From Streptomyces venezuelae (lineage in GTDB: Bacteria; Actinomycetota; Actinomycetes; Streptomycetales; Streptomycetaceae), in contig NZ_CP029190.1 of assembly GCF_008642295.1 (NCBI RefSeq), forward strand, positions 6,865,501 through 6,929,500: 64,000 bases of DNA, read 5' to 3'. The notes under the pieces are model-generated. The model did no database searches and was not told where the DNA came from. It worked only from the letters and a program-made list of their open reading frames with translations. Position 1 is the stretch's first letter. The number at the start of each line of letters is the position of its first letter. Positions 32,916-41,372 of this stretch are shown in pieces. A program made the translations under genes and the position numbers.

Positions 32916-33476
32916 GTGCTCAACACCTGGGTGGTCACTCCCACCTGCCTGCCCCTTGTCCGCCGTCGTTGCCCCGCGTGCCGGTCCGGCCGCTTCCGGG
33001 CGAGCGGCAAGTTCCGCGTCAACGCAAACCACAAGGCGCTCGACGCCTGGCTCCTCGTCCTCTGCACCGGATGCGGGGACACGGCGAAGCTCACGGTCTT
33101 CGAGCGGGCTCACGTCCGCTCCGTCCGCCCGGAGCTGCTGGACCGGCTGCACGACAACGACCACGGCCTGACCGCCGAGTTGCTCCAGGACCCGGTCCTG
33201 CAGCGTCGCAACCGCATTGCCCTCGACTGGGACGGTGCCTGGCGGCTGGACACCGGCGGCGACACTGGCGGCTCGAACCCCTCGGACCACGAGGTGATCG
33301 ACGTCTCGGTCCGTTTCGCGGCCCGGATACCGGTCCGGCCGGTCCGGCTCATCGCCGAGGGGTGCGGTCTCACCCGGGCCGAGGTCGATCGGCTGATCGC
33401 GGAGGGGAGTCTGGTCTCGGCGGTCCGGCTGCGCGCCAGGCTCTCCGGTGACTTCACCTTCGTGCTCAAGCGCTGA
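32916..33476 (+). CDS. DUF1062 protein with zinc-ribbon-like cysteines
   Basis: 186 residues, GTG start. RRRCPACRSGRF and LVLCTGCGDTAKLTVFER give two CxxC pairs about 40 residues apart, a zinc-ribbon-like pattern. A middle helical part (RPELLDRLHDNDHGLTAELLQD) and a C-terminal S4-like part (RVDR-type helices in GLTRAEVDRLIAEGSLVSA) follow. This is the DUF1062 layout; the biochemical role is unknown, though nucleic-acid binding would fit both parts. The gene stands alone, ending at a strong terminator. Confidence 0.72.
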   Translation: MLNTWVVTPTCLPLVRRRCPACRSGRFRASGKFRVNANHKALDAWLLVLCTGCGDTAKLTVFERAHVRSVRPELLDRLHDNDHGLTAELLQDPVLQRRNRIALDWDGAWRLDTGGDTGGSNPSDHEVIDVSVRFAARIPVRPVRLIAEGCGLTRAEVDRLIAEGSLVSAVRLRARLSGDFTFVLKR

Positions 33477-33489
33477 TTTCGCGTCAACT

Positions 33490-33529
33490 CCCCCTTCCGC
33501 GACCTGAACCGACAGCTCGCGGAAGGGGG
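33490..33529 (+). terminator. Terminator after the DUF1062 gene
   Basis: A perfect 13-bp stem CCCCCTTCCGCGA (33490-33502) pairs with 33517-33529 across a 14-base loop, 13 bases after the stop codon. The downstream secreted-protein gene starts 70 bases later, so it must have its own promoter in that short gap. Confidence 0.8.
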
Positions 33530-33599
33530 GATGTCACACCCACGGGATAGCGTGTGCGCGACTGCCTCGACCACTCAACTACCTTTGTGGAGAAGGAAC

Positions 33600-34028
33600 A
33601 TGCGCATATCAGCAGCCCTGCCCGCCGCCCTTGTCCTGACCGCCGCGATGCTGGCGGGAGGGGCGGCCCCGGCCGCCGCCGAGGCCCCCCTCCTCACGGT
33701 CGACCTGGAGGCCGGTGCCAACCACCACCGCAACACCGCGAAGGTGACCTACGAGCGCGTCCCCGGCGCGGCGAACTCCGTCAGGATCACCTATGTGCTG
33801 ATCACCGCCGGCGAGCGGGACTGCGCCTGGGTCCAGTGGAACGACCCGAATTCCAGCAGCTGGGACGGCTGGACCTCCCTCACCCCCGAGCCCTCGTGTT
33901 ACGGCATCGGCATGGGCGAGCCGCGCGATCTCGTCATCTCGGCCCCGCCGGGCCACCCGCTCAAGGTGCGCCTGGCCGCCGACCACGGCAACTCCCAGTG
34001 GGTGCACAAGGACATCGCAAAGCTCTAG
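33600..34028 (+). CDS. Small secreted protein, unknown
   Basis: 142 residues from ATG 33600, preceded by GAAGGA. MRISAALPAALVLTAAMLAGGAAPAAAEA is a Sec signal peptide with an AAA/EA cleavage region near residue 28. The mature ~114 residues are beta-rich with two cysteines (RDCAWVQW and EPSCYGIG) likely to form a disulfide, and the acidic/aromatic pattern DPNSSSWDGWTSL. No recognised family. It faces the disrupted secreted-protein gene across a shared terminator. Confidence 0.65.
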   Translation: MRISAALPAALVLTAAMLAGGAAPAAAEAPLLTVDLEAGANHHRNTAKVTYERVPGAANSVRITYVLITAGERDCAWVQWNDPNSSSWDGWTSLTPEPSCYGIGMGEPRDLVISAPPGHPLKVRLAADHGNSQWVHKDIAKL

Positions 34029-34046
34029 CCGCGCCGGGCTGTCGGA

Positions 34047-34092
34047 GGACGGGGGCCGGGCGGCAGGCCGGGCCCGCCCCCGGCCCCCGTCC
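34047..34092. terminator. Bidirectional terminator between convergent genes
   Basis: A perfect 14-bp stem, GGACGGGGGCCGGG (34047-34060) with 34079-34092, lies between the stop of the + strand secreted-protein gene (34028) and the end of the minus-strand pseudogene (34100). Confidence 0.8.
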
Positions 34093-34099
34093 CCGGGCC

Positions 34100-35574
34100 T
34101 CACACCCGGTTCAGGGTGAGCCCGAGCCGTTTGATGGTCAGGGTCCGGTCGGTGACGACCACGTCGGTGTCCGTGCAGCGGGCCGAGCCGAGCCGGTCCC
34201 GGACCAGCTGCCGCAGGGCGGGGTGTTGTGTGCCGAGGTCGTCGAGGACGGACTGCGGGATCTCGACGTTGCCGTAGAAGTGCCGTGGCTGCGCGGTGAG
34301 TCCGCGCGCCTGGACGCTCTGGCGCAGGCCGTCGACCGTGTGCAGGGTGACTCGCAGCTCCCCGTCCCCCGCCCGCAGCACCAGGGGCGTGTCCTCGACC
34401 GCGAGGTCGAACGCGTCGATGCGGGCGGTGACTTCACCGTCCGTCCCGGCGTAGTCGTACGGCGAGGGCGCTGCGAGGGTGTCCGCGGAGCGGTCGTCGG
34501 GGGTGTTCTGGAGCAGCGCGCCGGCCAGCGGCGCGCCCGTCGCCGTGAACGTCCATGCGGCGTCGGTCAGGGCCTTGTGCCAGTACCCGGTGACGCCCCG
34601 GTCCCTGCCCTCGATGCGCAGTTCACGCGCGTCCGACCCGCGGCCGGTCTTGTGGACCGAGATCCGGTCGGTGATCTCCCCGGAGGCGGGGACCTTGGGC
34701 TGGTGCACCCAGCCGGGCGCCGGCAGCTGGATCTTCGGGAACACGGCCCCGCGCTGGTCCTCGTAGGAGTAGCCGAAGAAGACCCGGTCCGCGCCCGAGA
34801 TGTCGAAGTCGTACAGCCGCGTGTACAGGTCGCCGTAGCGGTTGACCACGAGCGAGGTGGAGGCCGCGGTGGACAGCGCCCGGGCCTGGAACCGGCCGCG
34901 AAGCGGGGTGGCCATCTCGTAGCTGTGGTCGGCGGGCAGCCAGGGGTCCACGTACCTGATCCGGCTCCCGTCGGGGCTCAGTGCGAAGACGTGGGAGACC
35001 TTCGCGCCGCCGACCGGGTGGTCGTTGCCCGCGGTGTCGCGCCACACCCGGTCCTCGCCGGGGGAGAGCACCGACCAGGTCCAGCGGGCCGAACCGTACG
35101 GAACGGTGTTGCCATCGCCCAGCCACAACGGAGTGCCGTACCGGTGCGTCCAGTTCCAGGTCCAGGGCGCGTTCAGCGCGTGGTCCATGGTGTAGATGCG
35201 GCCCCCGTCGTCGACCGCGGCCAGCTCGTCGTCGTCCACGGAGATGCCGGTGATCCGGCCGGCCAGGCAGTCCGGAAGCGCCATGGTCCGCCAACCCCCG
35301 CTGGCAGCAGCCTCCTTGACGTACATCCGGCCCTCGCGCAGGGCGAACGACCAGCGTCGGTGAAGGTCTCCGCGGTCCCGCGCAGATGGACCTGCGCCGG
35401 CAGTTCCACGGTCGCGGGCGGTAAGGCGTCCAGGCCCAGGGTGCTGTCGCCGGGTATCAGGTCGGCCAGTCCCGCGGTGCCGACCGGACGGCAGGGGCCG
35501 TCCGCGGCTGCCGCACTGGCGGGGGTGAGGGCGCCAACGGCAAGGAGGGTCGCGGCTCATGCGTGACGCAGCAT
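34100..35574 (-). pseudogene. Disrupted secreted-protein gene (in-frame TGA plus frameshift)
   Basis: Reading from ATG 35574 gives MLRHA, then TGA (35559-35557), and in the same frame a normal secretion signal (AATLLAVGALTPASAAAADG) and mature start GPCRPVGTAGLADLIPGDS. Near 35352-35360 the frame breaks: TFTD before, WSFALREGRMYVKEAA after, consistent with one lost base. About 410 good residues follow to 34100 (GISVDDDELAAVDDGG, SHVFALSPDGSRIRY, YTRLYDFDISGADRVFFGY), which look like a beta-propeller-like repeat domain. The leader also has a TTA codon (35424). The frame that starts at 35560 gives an Arg/Pro-rich nonsense N-terminus and is not the real start. Either a recent pseudogene or two sequence errors. 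Confidence 0.75.
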
Positions 35575-35647
35575 GTCAGATCCATCCCAGGAAGACGAAG
35601 ACGGTGAGGGCGCCGGGAGCTGGAGTCTCGCAGCGGGCCGCCCAAAA

Positions 35648-35679
35648 GTTGAAGAGTGCTCAACATTACTATTTAGTAA
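35648..35679. promoter_or_regulatory. AT-rich double palindrome upstream of the disrupted secreted-protein gene
   Basis: GTTGA-N7-TCAAC (35648-35664) runs directly into the perfect palindrome TTACTA-TT-TAGTAA (35666-35679). This is a sharp AT-rich island in a 73% GC sequence, 75-105 bases upstream of the pseudogene start on the minus strand. ArsR- or MarR-type repressors bind sites of this kind. No such regulator is encoded nearby. Confidence 0.5.
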
Positions 35680-35712
35680 CATGATGCGGCGGGCGCGGGG
35701 CGACCCGGTTTG

Positions 35713-36453
35713 CTAGCTACTGAGGCGGTGGGGGAAGGGGAGGTAGGCGAGGCCGGTCAGCAGGGCGAGGCCGGCTGCGCCCAGCAGCAGGATGTGGACC
35801 GGCACACCGTGGTGGAGGCAGGCGGCGCCGACGAGCCCGCCGGCGAACATGGCGACCACGGATCCGGCACGGCGGGCGGTGGCCCCCCGGGTGTGGCCGA
35901 AGGCGGGGTCGTGCCCGAGCAGCGATCCGCCGACGAAGGCGGTCATGGCCCGGGTCACCAGGGTGGTCGGCATGTCCGGCACGCTCACCCGCATGGCGGT
36001 GACATTGCGTACGCCCATCGCCGCCGACAGCACCGCGATCGTGGCCAGATGGCGGCCGGACGGGGCACTGCGGACGGGTTCCAGTCCCCAGGCGGTCACG
36101 GCGGCCACCGCCACCATGCCCGCCTCCCAGAGCAGGGCGATCAGGAACCAGCGGAACCGCTGCTCCTCCAGTCGCCACTCCACGCGGGCGCCGGCCACCG
36201 CGCCCACGACGAACGCGACGAGGGAGGTGGCCGGGGCCACCGTCGACAGGCCGCCGGCGCCGACCGTGCCGAAGGCGAAGAAGAGCACATTGCCGGTCTG
36301 CATGGCGGTGAAGACCGGCCCCAGCGCGAGCAGGCTGGCCGCCTCCAGCATGCCGGTGGCCAGGGTGAGCACGGCCATCAGCACGGCCAGTGCGCCCGCC
36401 GGTCTGCCCGCCGGATTGCCCGCCGGTCCGGCCGCCGGTTTGCCCGCCTGCAC
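35713..36453 (-). CDS. DUF1275 (YoaK-family) membrane protein
   Basis: 246 residues from GTG 36453, chosen because GGGAGG sits six bases upstream and the hydrophobic core begins soon after. Several membrane segments: ALAVLMAVLTLATGMLEAASLLALG, NVLFFAFGTVGAGG, PATSLVAFVVGAVAGARVEW, FLIALLWEAGMVAVAAVTAW, SVVAMFAGGLVGAACLHHG, and ILLLGAAGLALLTGLAYLPFP. FTAMQTGNVLFFAFG is the conserved DUF1275 motif. Function unknown. It is 110 bases downstream of the serine hydrolase on the same strand. The much longer open frame that runs back to 38445 is antisense-type shadow. Confidence 0.82.
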   Translation of the reverse strand: MQAGKPAAGPAGNPAGRPAGALAVLMAVLTLATGMLEAASLLALGPVFTAMQTGNVLFFAFGTVGAGGLSTVAPATSLVAFVVGAVAGARVEWRLEEQRFRWFLIALLWEAGMVAVAAVTAWGLEPVRSAPSGRHLATIAVLSAAMGVRNVTAMRVSVPDMPTTLVTRAMTAFVGGSLLGHDPAFGHTRGATARRAGSVVAMFAGGLVGAACLHHGVPVHILLLGAAGLALLTGLAYLPFPHRLSS

Positions 36454-36563
36454 GTCGCCTCCCGCGGTCGGGGACGGGGTTCTGCCTGTTCCCGCTGCGG
36501 TCAGTGTCCGGGCTGGGTGCCATGGGCCCCCGGCCCGGCGCGCCCGGCCGGCGGGGATGCCGT

Positions 36564-38414
36564 TCAGTCGGCCGAACGGTGCCAGCCGTGCGCCTCGATG
36601 CGGGCCGCGTCGGCGGGCCGGTCCTCGGCGAAGAGGAGCCCGGCCGGTTCGGCGACGCGCAGCACGTCCACGTACACGCCGCGGCCCACGTAGCGGCCGG
36701 TGGCGGTGTGGCGGAACCGCAGGTGTACGGGGCGGCCGGCCCAGCCGGCGAGGGGGGCTTCCAGCCGGTGCCACAGCCGGCCGGACCAGCCGCCGGTCCG
36801 GCCGTCGGGCCACTGCTCGGGGCTGCCGCCGGTGGTCCGTACGGTACTGAAGGGGAGCGGCAGCCAGGGGCCGTCGGGGCCGGCGGCGGCTTCGAGGTGC
36901 AGGGCGCCCTCGTCCGGGACGGTGTCCCACCAGACGGCGCAGCGCAGCCGGGCCCGGTCGGTGGCCGGGGTGAGCGGGGGCAGGGTGAGGGTGCCGGAGG
37001 CGGCCGGGGTCATGCCGGAGAACCAGGCCGGGCCGCCGTGCCGGGTGCGGACCGGGACGGCGCGGGCGAAGGCGTTGCCGACGGCCACCCGGGGCGCGCT
37101 GCCGGCCCGCCAGGTGCGGACCGGGTGGACGGAGTTGCCCAGCAGGATCAGGAAGGAGTCGGTGGAGGGGTCGAGGACCAGGGAGGTGCCGGTGAAGCCG
37201 GTGTGCCCGGCCGAGTGCGGGGTGGCCATGGCGCCCATGTACCAGTGCTGGTAGAGCTCGAAGCCGAGGCCGTGGTCGTCTCCGGGGAACGCGGTGTTGA
37301 AGTCGGTGAAGAGCAGTTCGACGGAGGCGGGGCGCAGGATGCGCTTGCCCGCGTAGACGCCGCCGTCGAGCAGGGCGCGGGCCAGGACGGCGAGGTCCCA
37401 GGCGGTGCCGAAGACGCCGGCGTGCCCGGCGACGCCGCCGAGGGCGTACGCGTTCTCGTCGTGGACGCTGCCCCAGACCAGGCCGCGGTCCAGGCCGGAC
37501 CAGGGCGGGCGCTGGATCTCGGTGGCGGCGGTGATCCGGCGCCAGGAGAGCGGTGGGTTGTACCGCGTGCGGTGCATACCGAGCGGAGCAGTGATCTCGT
37601 TGTGGAGCAGCACATCCAGAGTGCGACCGGTGATCCGTTCGAGGAGCAGCTGGAGTGCGATCAGGTTCAGGTCCGAATAGCGGTACACGGTCCCCGGGGT
37701 GTCCTGCGGGCGCACCGACCACAGCAGCCGCAGCTGCCCCTCCCGGGTCGGCTCCTGGTAGAACGGCGCCCACGAGCGCAGCCCCGAGGTGTGGGTGAGG
37801 AGCTGACGGACCGTGATCAGCTCCTTGCCGCCCCCGGTGAACTCGGGAAGGTACCGGCGCACCGGCGCCTCCAGCTCCAGGCGCCCCCGCTCCATCTGCT
37901 GCACCGCCAGGACCGAGGTGAACAGTTTGGTCAGCGAGGCCAGGTCGAAGACCGTGTCCTCGGCCATCGTGATCCGCTCGGCCGCCGGGAACTCCCGGGC
38001 CCGCTCGGTCCGCCCGTCGTAGTCGGCGTATCGGACGGCGTCGCCCATCGCCCGGTGCAGGGCCACCGTCCGCCCCCGGCCCGCGAGGACCACCGCGCCC
38101 GCGTAGTACGGGTGCACCGGCGACGGGCCGAGGAAGCGCCGGGCCGCGTCCACGGCCGCCTCCAGGTGCCGTTCCAGCAGCCCGGCCTGGCGGGCGGAGC
38201 CGTACCGCAGGCGCAGGCCCTGGAGGGCCCGCCGCTCGGCCGGATTCCCCATCGCCCCGGCGGCGCCGGGCACGACGGTTCCGAGCAGCAACACCCCGCC
38301 CAGTGCCAGCAATCGGGCCCCCAGCCGCCGCCGGCTCAGCCCGGCCGGGAGCGCCGCAGCCCCGTCCGCCGCAGCCCCGTCCGCCGCTCCGGTTGCCCCC
38401 GTGTTCTCGCCCAT
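36564..38414 (-). CDS. Class C beta-lactamase-family serine hydrolase with C-terminal beta domain
   Basis: 616 residues. SRRRLGARLLALGGVLLLGTVVP (about 27-49) is a Tat-like signal or anchor. The catalytic domain (~100-440) has the SxxK nucleophile Ser160-Leu-Thr-Lys163, the YxN-type element YSDLN (246-250), and HSAGHTGFTGTSLVLDP for the third KTG-like element. The last ~150 residues form a beta-sandwich module (LRFRHTATGRYVGRGVYVDVLRV), as in secreted peptidases. It probably acts outside the cell on peptidoglycan peptides, D-amino-acid peptides or esters. It diverges from the flavin oxidoreductase; a CGTTAACG palindrome at 38445-38452 lies just upstream. Confidence 0.8.
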   Translation of the reverse strand: MGENTGATGAADGAAADGAAALPAGLSRRRLGARLLALGGVLLLGTVVPGAAGAMGNPAERRALQGLRLRYGSARQAGLLERHLEAAVDAARRFLGPSPVHPYYAGAVVLAGRGRTVALHRAMGDAVRYADYDGRTERAREFPAAERITMAEDTVFDLASLTKLFTSVLAVQQMERGRLELEAPVRRYLPEFTGGGKELITVRQLLTHTSGLRSWAPFYQEPTREGQLRLLWSVRPQDTPGTVYRYSDLNLIALQLLLERITGRTLDVLLHNEITAPLGMHRTRYNPPLSWRRITAATEIQRPPWSGLDRGLVWGSVHDENAYALGGVAGHAGVFGTAWDLAVLARALLDGGVYAGKRILRPASVELLFTDFNTAFPGDDHGLGFELYQHWYMGAMATPHSAGHTGFTGTSLVLDPSTDSFLILLGNSVHPVRTWRAGSAPRVAVGNAFARAVPVRTRHGGPAWFSGMTPAASGTLTLPPLTPATDRARLRCAVWWDTVPDEGALHLEAAAGPDGPWLPLPFSTVRTTGGSPEQWPDGRTGGWSGRLWHRLEAPLAGWAGRPVHLRFRHTATGRYVGRGVYVDVLRVAEPAGLLFAEDRPADAARIEAHGWHRSAD

Positions 38415-38502
38415 GCCCGGGCCCTCCTGTCCTTTCGTCGCGCACGTTAACGGTTATCTGCCCGCCCGCCCGCAGTCCCCGCCCGGGCCGCCCCGTAAAG
38501 AA

Positions 38503-38519
38503 TCTGACACTGCATCAGA
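38503..38519. promoter_or_regulatory. TCTGA-N7-TCAGA operator before the flavin oxidoreductase gene
   Basis: TCTGACACTGCATCAGA, flanked by AA on the left and AAA on the right, lies 44 bases before ATG 38563. The same inverted repeat with the same spacing is at 52468-52484. Shared control by one TetR-like repressor of lipid catabolism is inferred. Confidence 0.6.
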
Positions 38520-38562
38520 AAATCTCTTCCCTCGGCCGCCGCGCTACGGCATCCTGCCGCCC

Positions 38563-39669
38563 ATGGAGACGGAGCTGAGCAGGAAACTGGGAGTCGAGCA
38601 CGCCATCTTCGGCTTCACCCCCTTCCCGGCGGTGGCCGCGGCCATCACCCGCGCCGGCGGTTTCGGCGTCCTCGGCGCGGTCCGCTACACCGCCCCCGAC
38701 GACCTCAAACGCGACCTCGACTGGATGCAGGACCACACCGGGGGCAAGCCCTACGGCCTGGACGTGGTCATGCCCGCCAAGAAGGCCGTGGACGGGGTGA
38801 CCGAGGCCGACATCGAAGCCATGATCCCCGCCGAGCACCGCGCCTTCGTCCGGGACACCCTCGCCAAACACGGCGTCCCCGAGCTCCCCGAGGGCGAGGC
38901 CTCCGGCTGGCGGATCACCGGATGGATGGAACAGGTCGCCCGCAACCAGCTCGACGTCGCCTTCGACTACCCCATCAAACTCCTGGCGAACGCGCTCGGT
39001 TCCCCGCCCGTCGACGTCATCCGGCGCGCCCACGACCACGGGGTCCTGGTCGCCGCCCTCGCCGGAAGTGCCAAACACGCCCGCCGGCACGCCGAGGCCG
39101 GCATCGACATCGTCGTCGCCCAGGGGTACGAGGCCGGCGGCCACACCGGCGAGATCGCCACCATGGTCCTGGTCCCGGAGATCGCCGAGGCGGTCGCCCC
39201 GCTTCCGGTGCTCGCCGCCGGCGGCATCGGCAGCGGCGAACAGATCGCCGCCGGACTGGCCCTCGGCGCCCAGGGCGCCTGGCTCGGCTCGCTCTGGCTC
39301 ACCACCACCGAGGCCGACCTCCACTCCCGCGCCCTCACCGAGAAACTGCTCGCCGCCGGCTCCGGCGACACCGTCCGCTCCCGGGCCCTCACCGGCAAGC
39401 CCGCCCGCCAGCTGCGCACCGAGTGGACCGATGCCTGGGACGATCCCAGCGGCCCGGGAGCCCTCCCCATGCCGCTCCAGGGCCTGCTGGTCGCCGAGGC
39501 CGTCTCACGGATCCAGAAGTACGAGGTCCAGCCCCTGCTCGGCACCCCGGTGGGCCAGATCGTCGGCCGGATGACCACCGAACGCAGCGTCCAGGCCGTC
39601 TTCGACGACCTCACCCGCGGTTTCGAGCAGGCCGTCGACCGCATCAACCGCATCGCCGGACGTTCCTGA
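38563..39669 (+). CDS. NAD(P)H-dependent flavin oxidoreductase / nitronate monooxygenase family (Rv1533-like)
   Basis: 368 residues from ATG 38563; an upstream in-frame ATG at 38401 would read through the operator. TIM-barrel FMN enzyme: ITRAGGFGVLGAVRYTAPDDL, GKPYGLDVVMPAK, VLVAALAGSAKHARRHAEAGIDIVVAQGYEAGGHTGEIATM (phosphate-binding and catalytic His region), PVLAAGGIGSGEQIAAGLALGAQGAWLGSLWL. By recall it is close to M. tuberculosis Rv1533. Nitronate oxidation is the family name only; in actinobacteria such enzymes also serve lipid catabolism (IpdC). It is followed after 23 bases by an acyl-CoA ligase gene. Confidence 0.82.
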   Translation: METELSRKLGVEHAIFGFTPFPAVAAAITRAGGFGVLGAVRYTAPDDLKRDLDWMQDHTGGKPYGLDVVMPAKKAVDGVTEADIEAMIPAEHRAFVRDTLAKHGVPELPEGEASGWRITGWMEQVARNQLDVAFDYPIKLLANALGSPPVDVIRRAHDHGVLVAALAGSAKHARRHAEAGIDIVVAQGYEAGGHTGEIATMVLVPEIAEAVAPLPVLAAGGIGSGEQIAAGLALGAQGAWLGSLWLTTTEADLHSRALTEKLLAAGSGDTVRSRALTGKPARQLRTEWTDAWDDPSGPGALPMPLQGLLVAEAVSRIQKYEVQPLLGTPVGQIVGRMTTERSVQAVFDDLTRGFEQAVDRINRIAGRS

Positions 39670-39692
39670 CGAGCCCGAGGAGTGTGCCCGCC

Positions 39693-41249
39693 ATGACCGA
39701 CACCAAGATGCCGAACGGATTCTGGGCCCAGGCCGCCGCCGACCCCGACCGCGTCGTGCTCACCGCTCCGGACGGAGAGCAGTGGACCGCCGGCCGGCTG
39801 CACGCCGATGTCAACCGCCTGGTCCACGGCCTGCGCGCGGCCGGCCTGGAACGCGGCGACGCCTTCGCCGCCGTCCTGCCCAACGGCGTCGAGTTCTTCA
39901 CCGCCTACCTCGCCGCCTCCCAGGCCGGCTTCTACCTCGTCCCCGTCAACCACCACCTGGTCGGCCCCGAAATCGCCTGGATCGTCTCCGACTCCGGCGC
40001 CAAGGTGCTCATCGCCCACGAACGGTTCGCGGAGGCCGCCCGCGCCGCAGCGGACGAGGCGGGGCTGCCGGCGAGCCACCGGTACGCCGTCGGGTCCCTG
40101 GCGGGCTTCCGCCCGTACGCCGAACTCCTGGACGGGAGGCCGGAGACCGCCCCCGCCGACCGCACCCTCGGCTGGGTGATGAACTACACCTCCGGCACCA
40201 CCGGCCGGCCGCGCGGCATCCGCCGCCCGCTGCCCGGGAAGCTCCCGGAGGAGACCTACCTCGGCGGCTTCCTCGGCATCTTCGGCATCCGCCCCTTCGA
40301 CGGCAATGTCCACCTGGTCTGCTCGCCGCTCTACCACACGGCGGTGCTCCAGTTCGCGGGCGCCTCGCTGCACATCGGCCACCCCCTGGTGCTGATGGAC
40401 AAGTGGACCCCGGAGGAGATGCTCCGGCTCATCGACACCCACCGGGCCACGCACACCCATATGGTGCCCACCCAGTTCCACCGCCTGCTGGCGCTCCCGC
40501 AGGCGACCCGGGAGGCGTACGACGTCTCCTCGATGCGGCACGCCATCCACGGTGCCGCGCCCTGCCCCGACCACGTCAAACGGGCCATGATCGACTGGTG
40601 GGGGAGCTGTGTCGAGGAGTACTACGCGGCCAGCGAGGGCGGGGGCGCCTTCGCCACCGCCGAGGACTGGCTGAAGAAGCCCGGCACGGTCGGCAAGGCC
40701 TGGCCGATCAGCGAGCTCGCCGTCTTCGACGACGAGGGCAACCGGCTCCCGGCGGGCGAACTAGGCACCGTTTACATGAAGATGAGCACCGGCGGCTTCA
40801 GCTACCACAAGGACGAGGGGAAGACGAAGAAGAACCGCATCGGGGAGTTCTTCACGGTCGGCGATCTCGGGGTCCTCGACGAGGACGGCTACCTGTTCCT
40901 CCGGGACCGGAAGATCGACATGATCATCTCGGGCGGCGTGAACATCTACCCGGCGGAGATCGAGTCCGAGCTCCTCGGCCACCCCGCCGTCGCCGACGCC
41001 GCCGCCTTCGGCATCCCGCACGCCGACTGGGGCGAGGAGGTCAAGGCGGTCATCGAACCGGCCGAGGGCTTCGTGGCCGGGGAGGCCCTCGCCGCGGAGA
41101 TCCTCGCCCACTGCGAGCGGCGGCTGGCCGGCTACAAGCGCCCGAAGTCGGTCGACTTCATCGAGACCATGCCGCGCGACCCGAACGGCAAGCTCTACAA
41201 GCGCCGCCTGCGCGAGCCGTACTGGGAGGGCCACGAGCGCCCGATGTGA
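39693..41249 (+). CDS. Acyl-CoA synthetase (AMP-forming)
   Basis: 518 residues. ANL-superfamily motifs: MNYTSGTTGRPRGIRR (P-loop), EEYYAASEGGGAF (motif with adenine contacts), GDLGVLDEDGYLFLRDRKIDMIISGGVNIYPAEIE (hinge and ribose-binding region) and the catalytic Lys in DPNGKLYKRRLREPYW. It activates a carboxylic acid to its CoA ester. It forms a probable two-gene operon with the flavin oxidoreductase under the TCTGA-N7-TCAGA site. Substrate unknown: fatty, branched or steroid-derived acids are all possible. It is not the FadD19-like enzyme, which is at 50760. Confidence 0.85.
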   Translation: MTDTKMPNGFWAQAAADPDRVVLTAPDGEQWTAGRLHADVNRLVHGLRAAGLERGDAFAAVLPNGVEFFTAYLAASQAGFYLVPVNHHLVGPEIAWIVSDSGAKVLIAHERFAEAARAAADEAGLPASHRYAVGSLAGFRPYAELLDGRPETAPADRTLGWVMNYTSGTTGRPRGIRRPLPGKLPEETYLGGFLGIFGIRPFDGNVHLVCSPLYHTAVLQFAGASLHIGHPLVLMDKWTPEEMLRLIDTHRATHTHMVPTQFHRLLALPQATREAYDVSSMRHAIHGAAPCPDHVKRAMIDWWGSCVEEYYAASEGGGAFATAEDWLKKPGTVGKAWPISELAVFDDEGNRLPAGELGTVYMKMSTGGFSYHKDEGKTKKNRIGEFFTVGDLGVLDEDGYLFLRDRKIDMIISGGVNIYPAEIESELLGHPAVADAAAFGIPHADWGEEVKAVIEPAEGFVAGEALAAEILAHCERRLAGYKRPKSVDFIETMPRDPNGKLYKRRLREPYWEGHERPM

Positions 41250-41372
41250 CCCGCGTGACCCCCGGCCGGGTCCCACCGGGACCGGCCGGGACCGGCCGGG
41301 GGGCCGACGCGGTCAGGGGGCATCGGCGTCGACATTTGGATACAGAAGGGTCGCTATGACAGCGTAGTGGTC

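Noticed and set aside
35100..35560. An intact 486-residue minus-strand protein starting at 35560
   Set aside because: Its first ~65 residues are Arg/Pro/Gly-rich and out of frame with the signal peptide and mature N-terminus seen in the frame from 35574.
35713..38445. 910-residue minus-strand frame covering DUF1275 and the serine hydrolase region
   Set aside because: Only the last 246 codons are protein-like (DUF1275). The rest is an out-of-frame shadow of the serine hydrolase.
41250..41366. CCGGCCGG-rich repeats after the acyl-CoA ligase gene as a terminator
   Set aside because: Several short competing pairings are possible but no single long uninterrupted stem.
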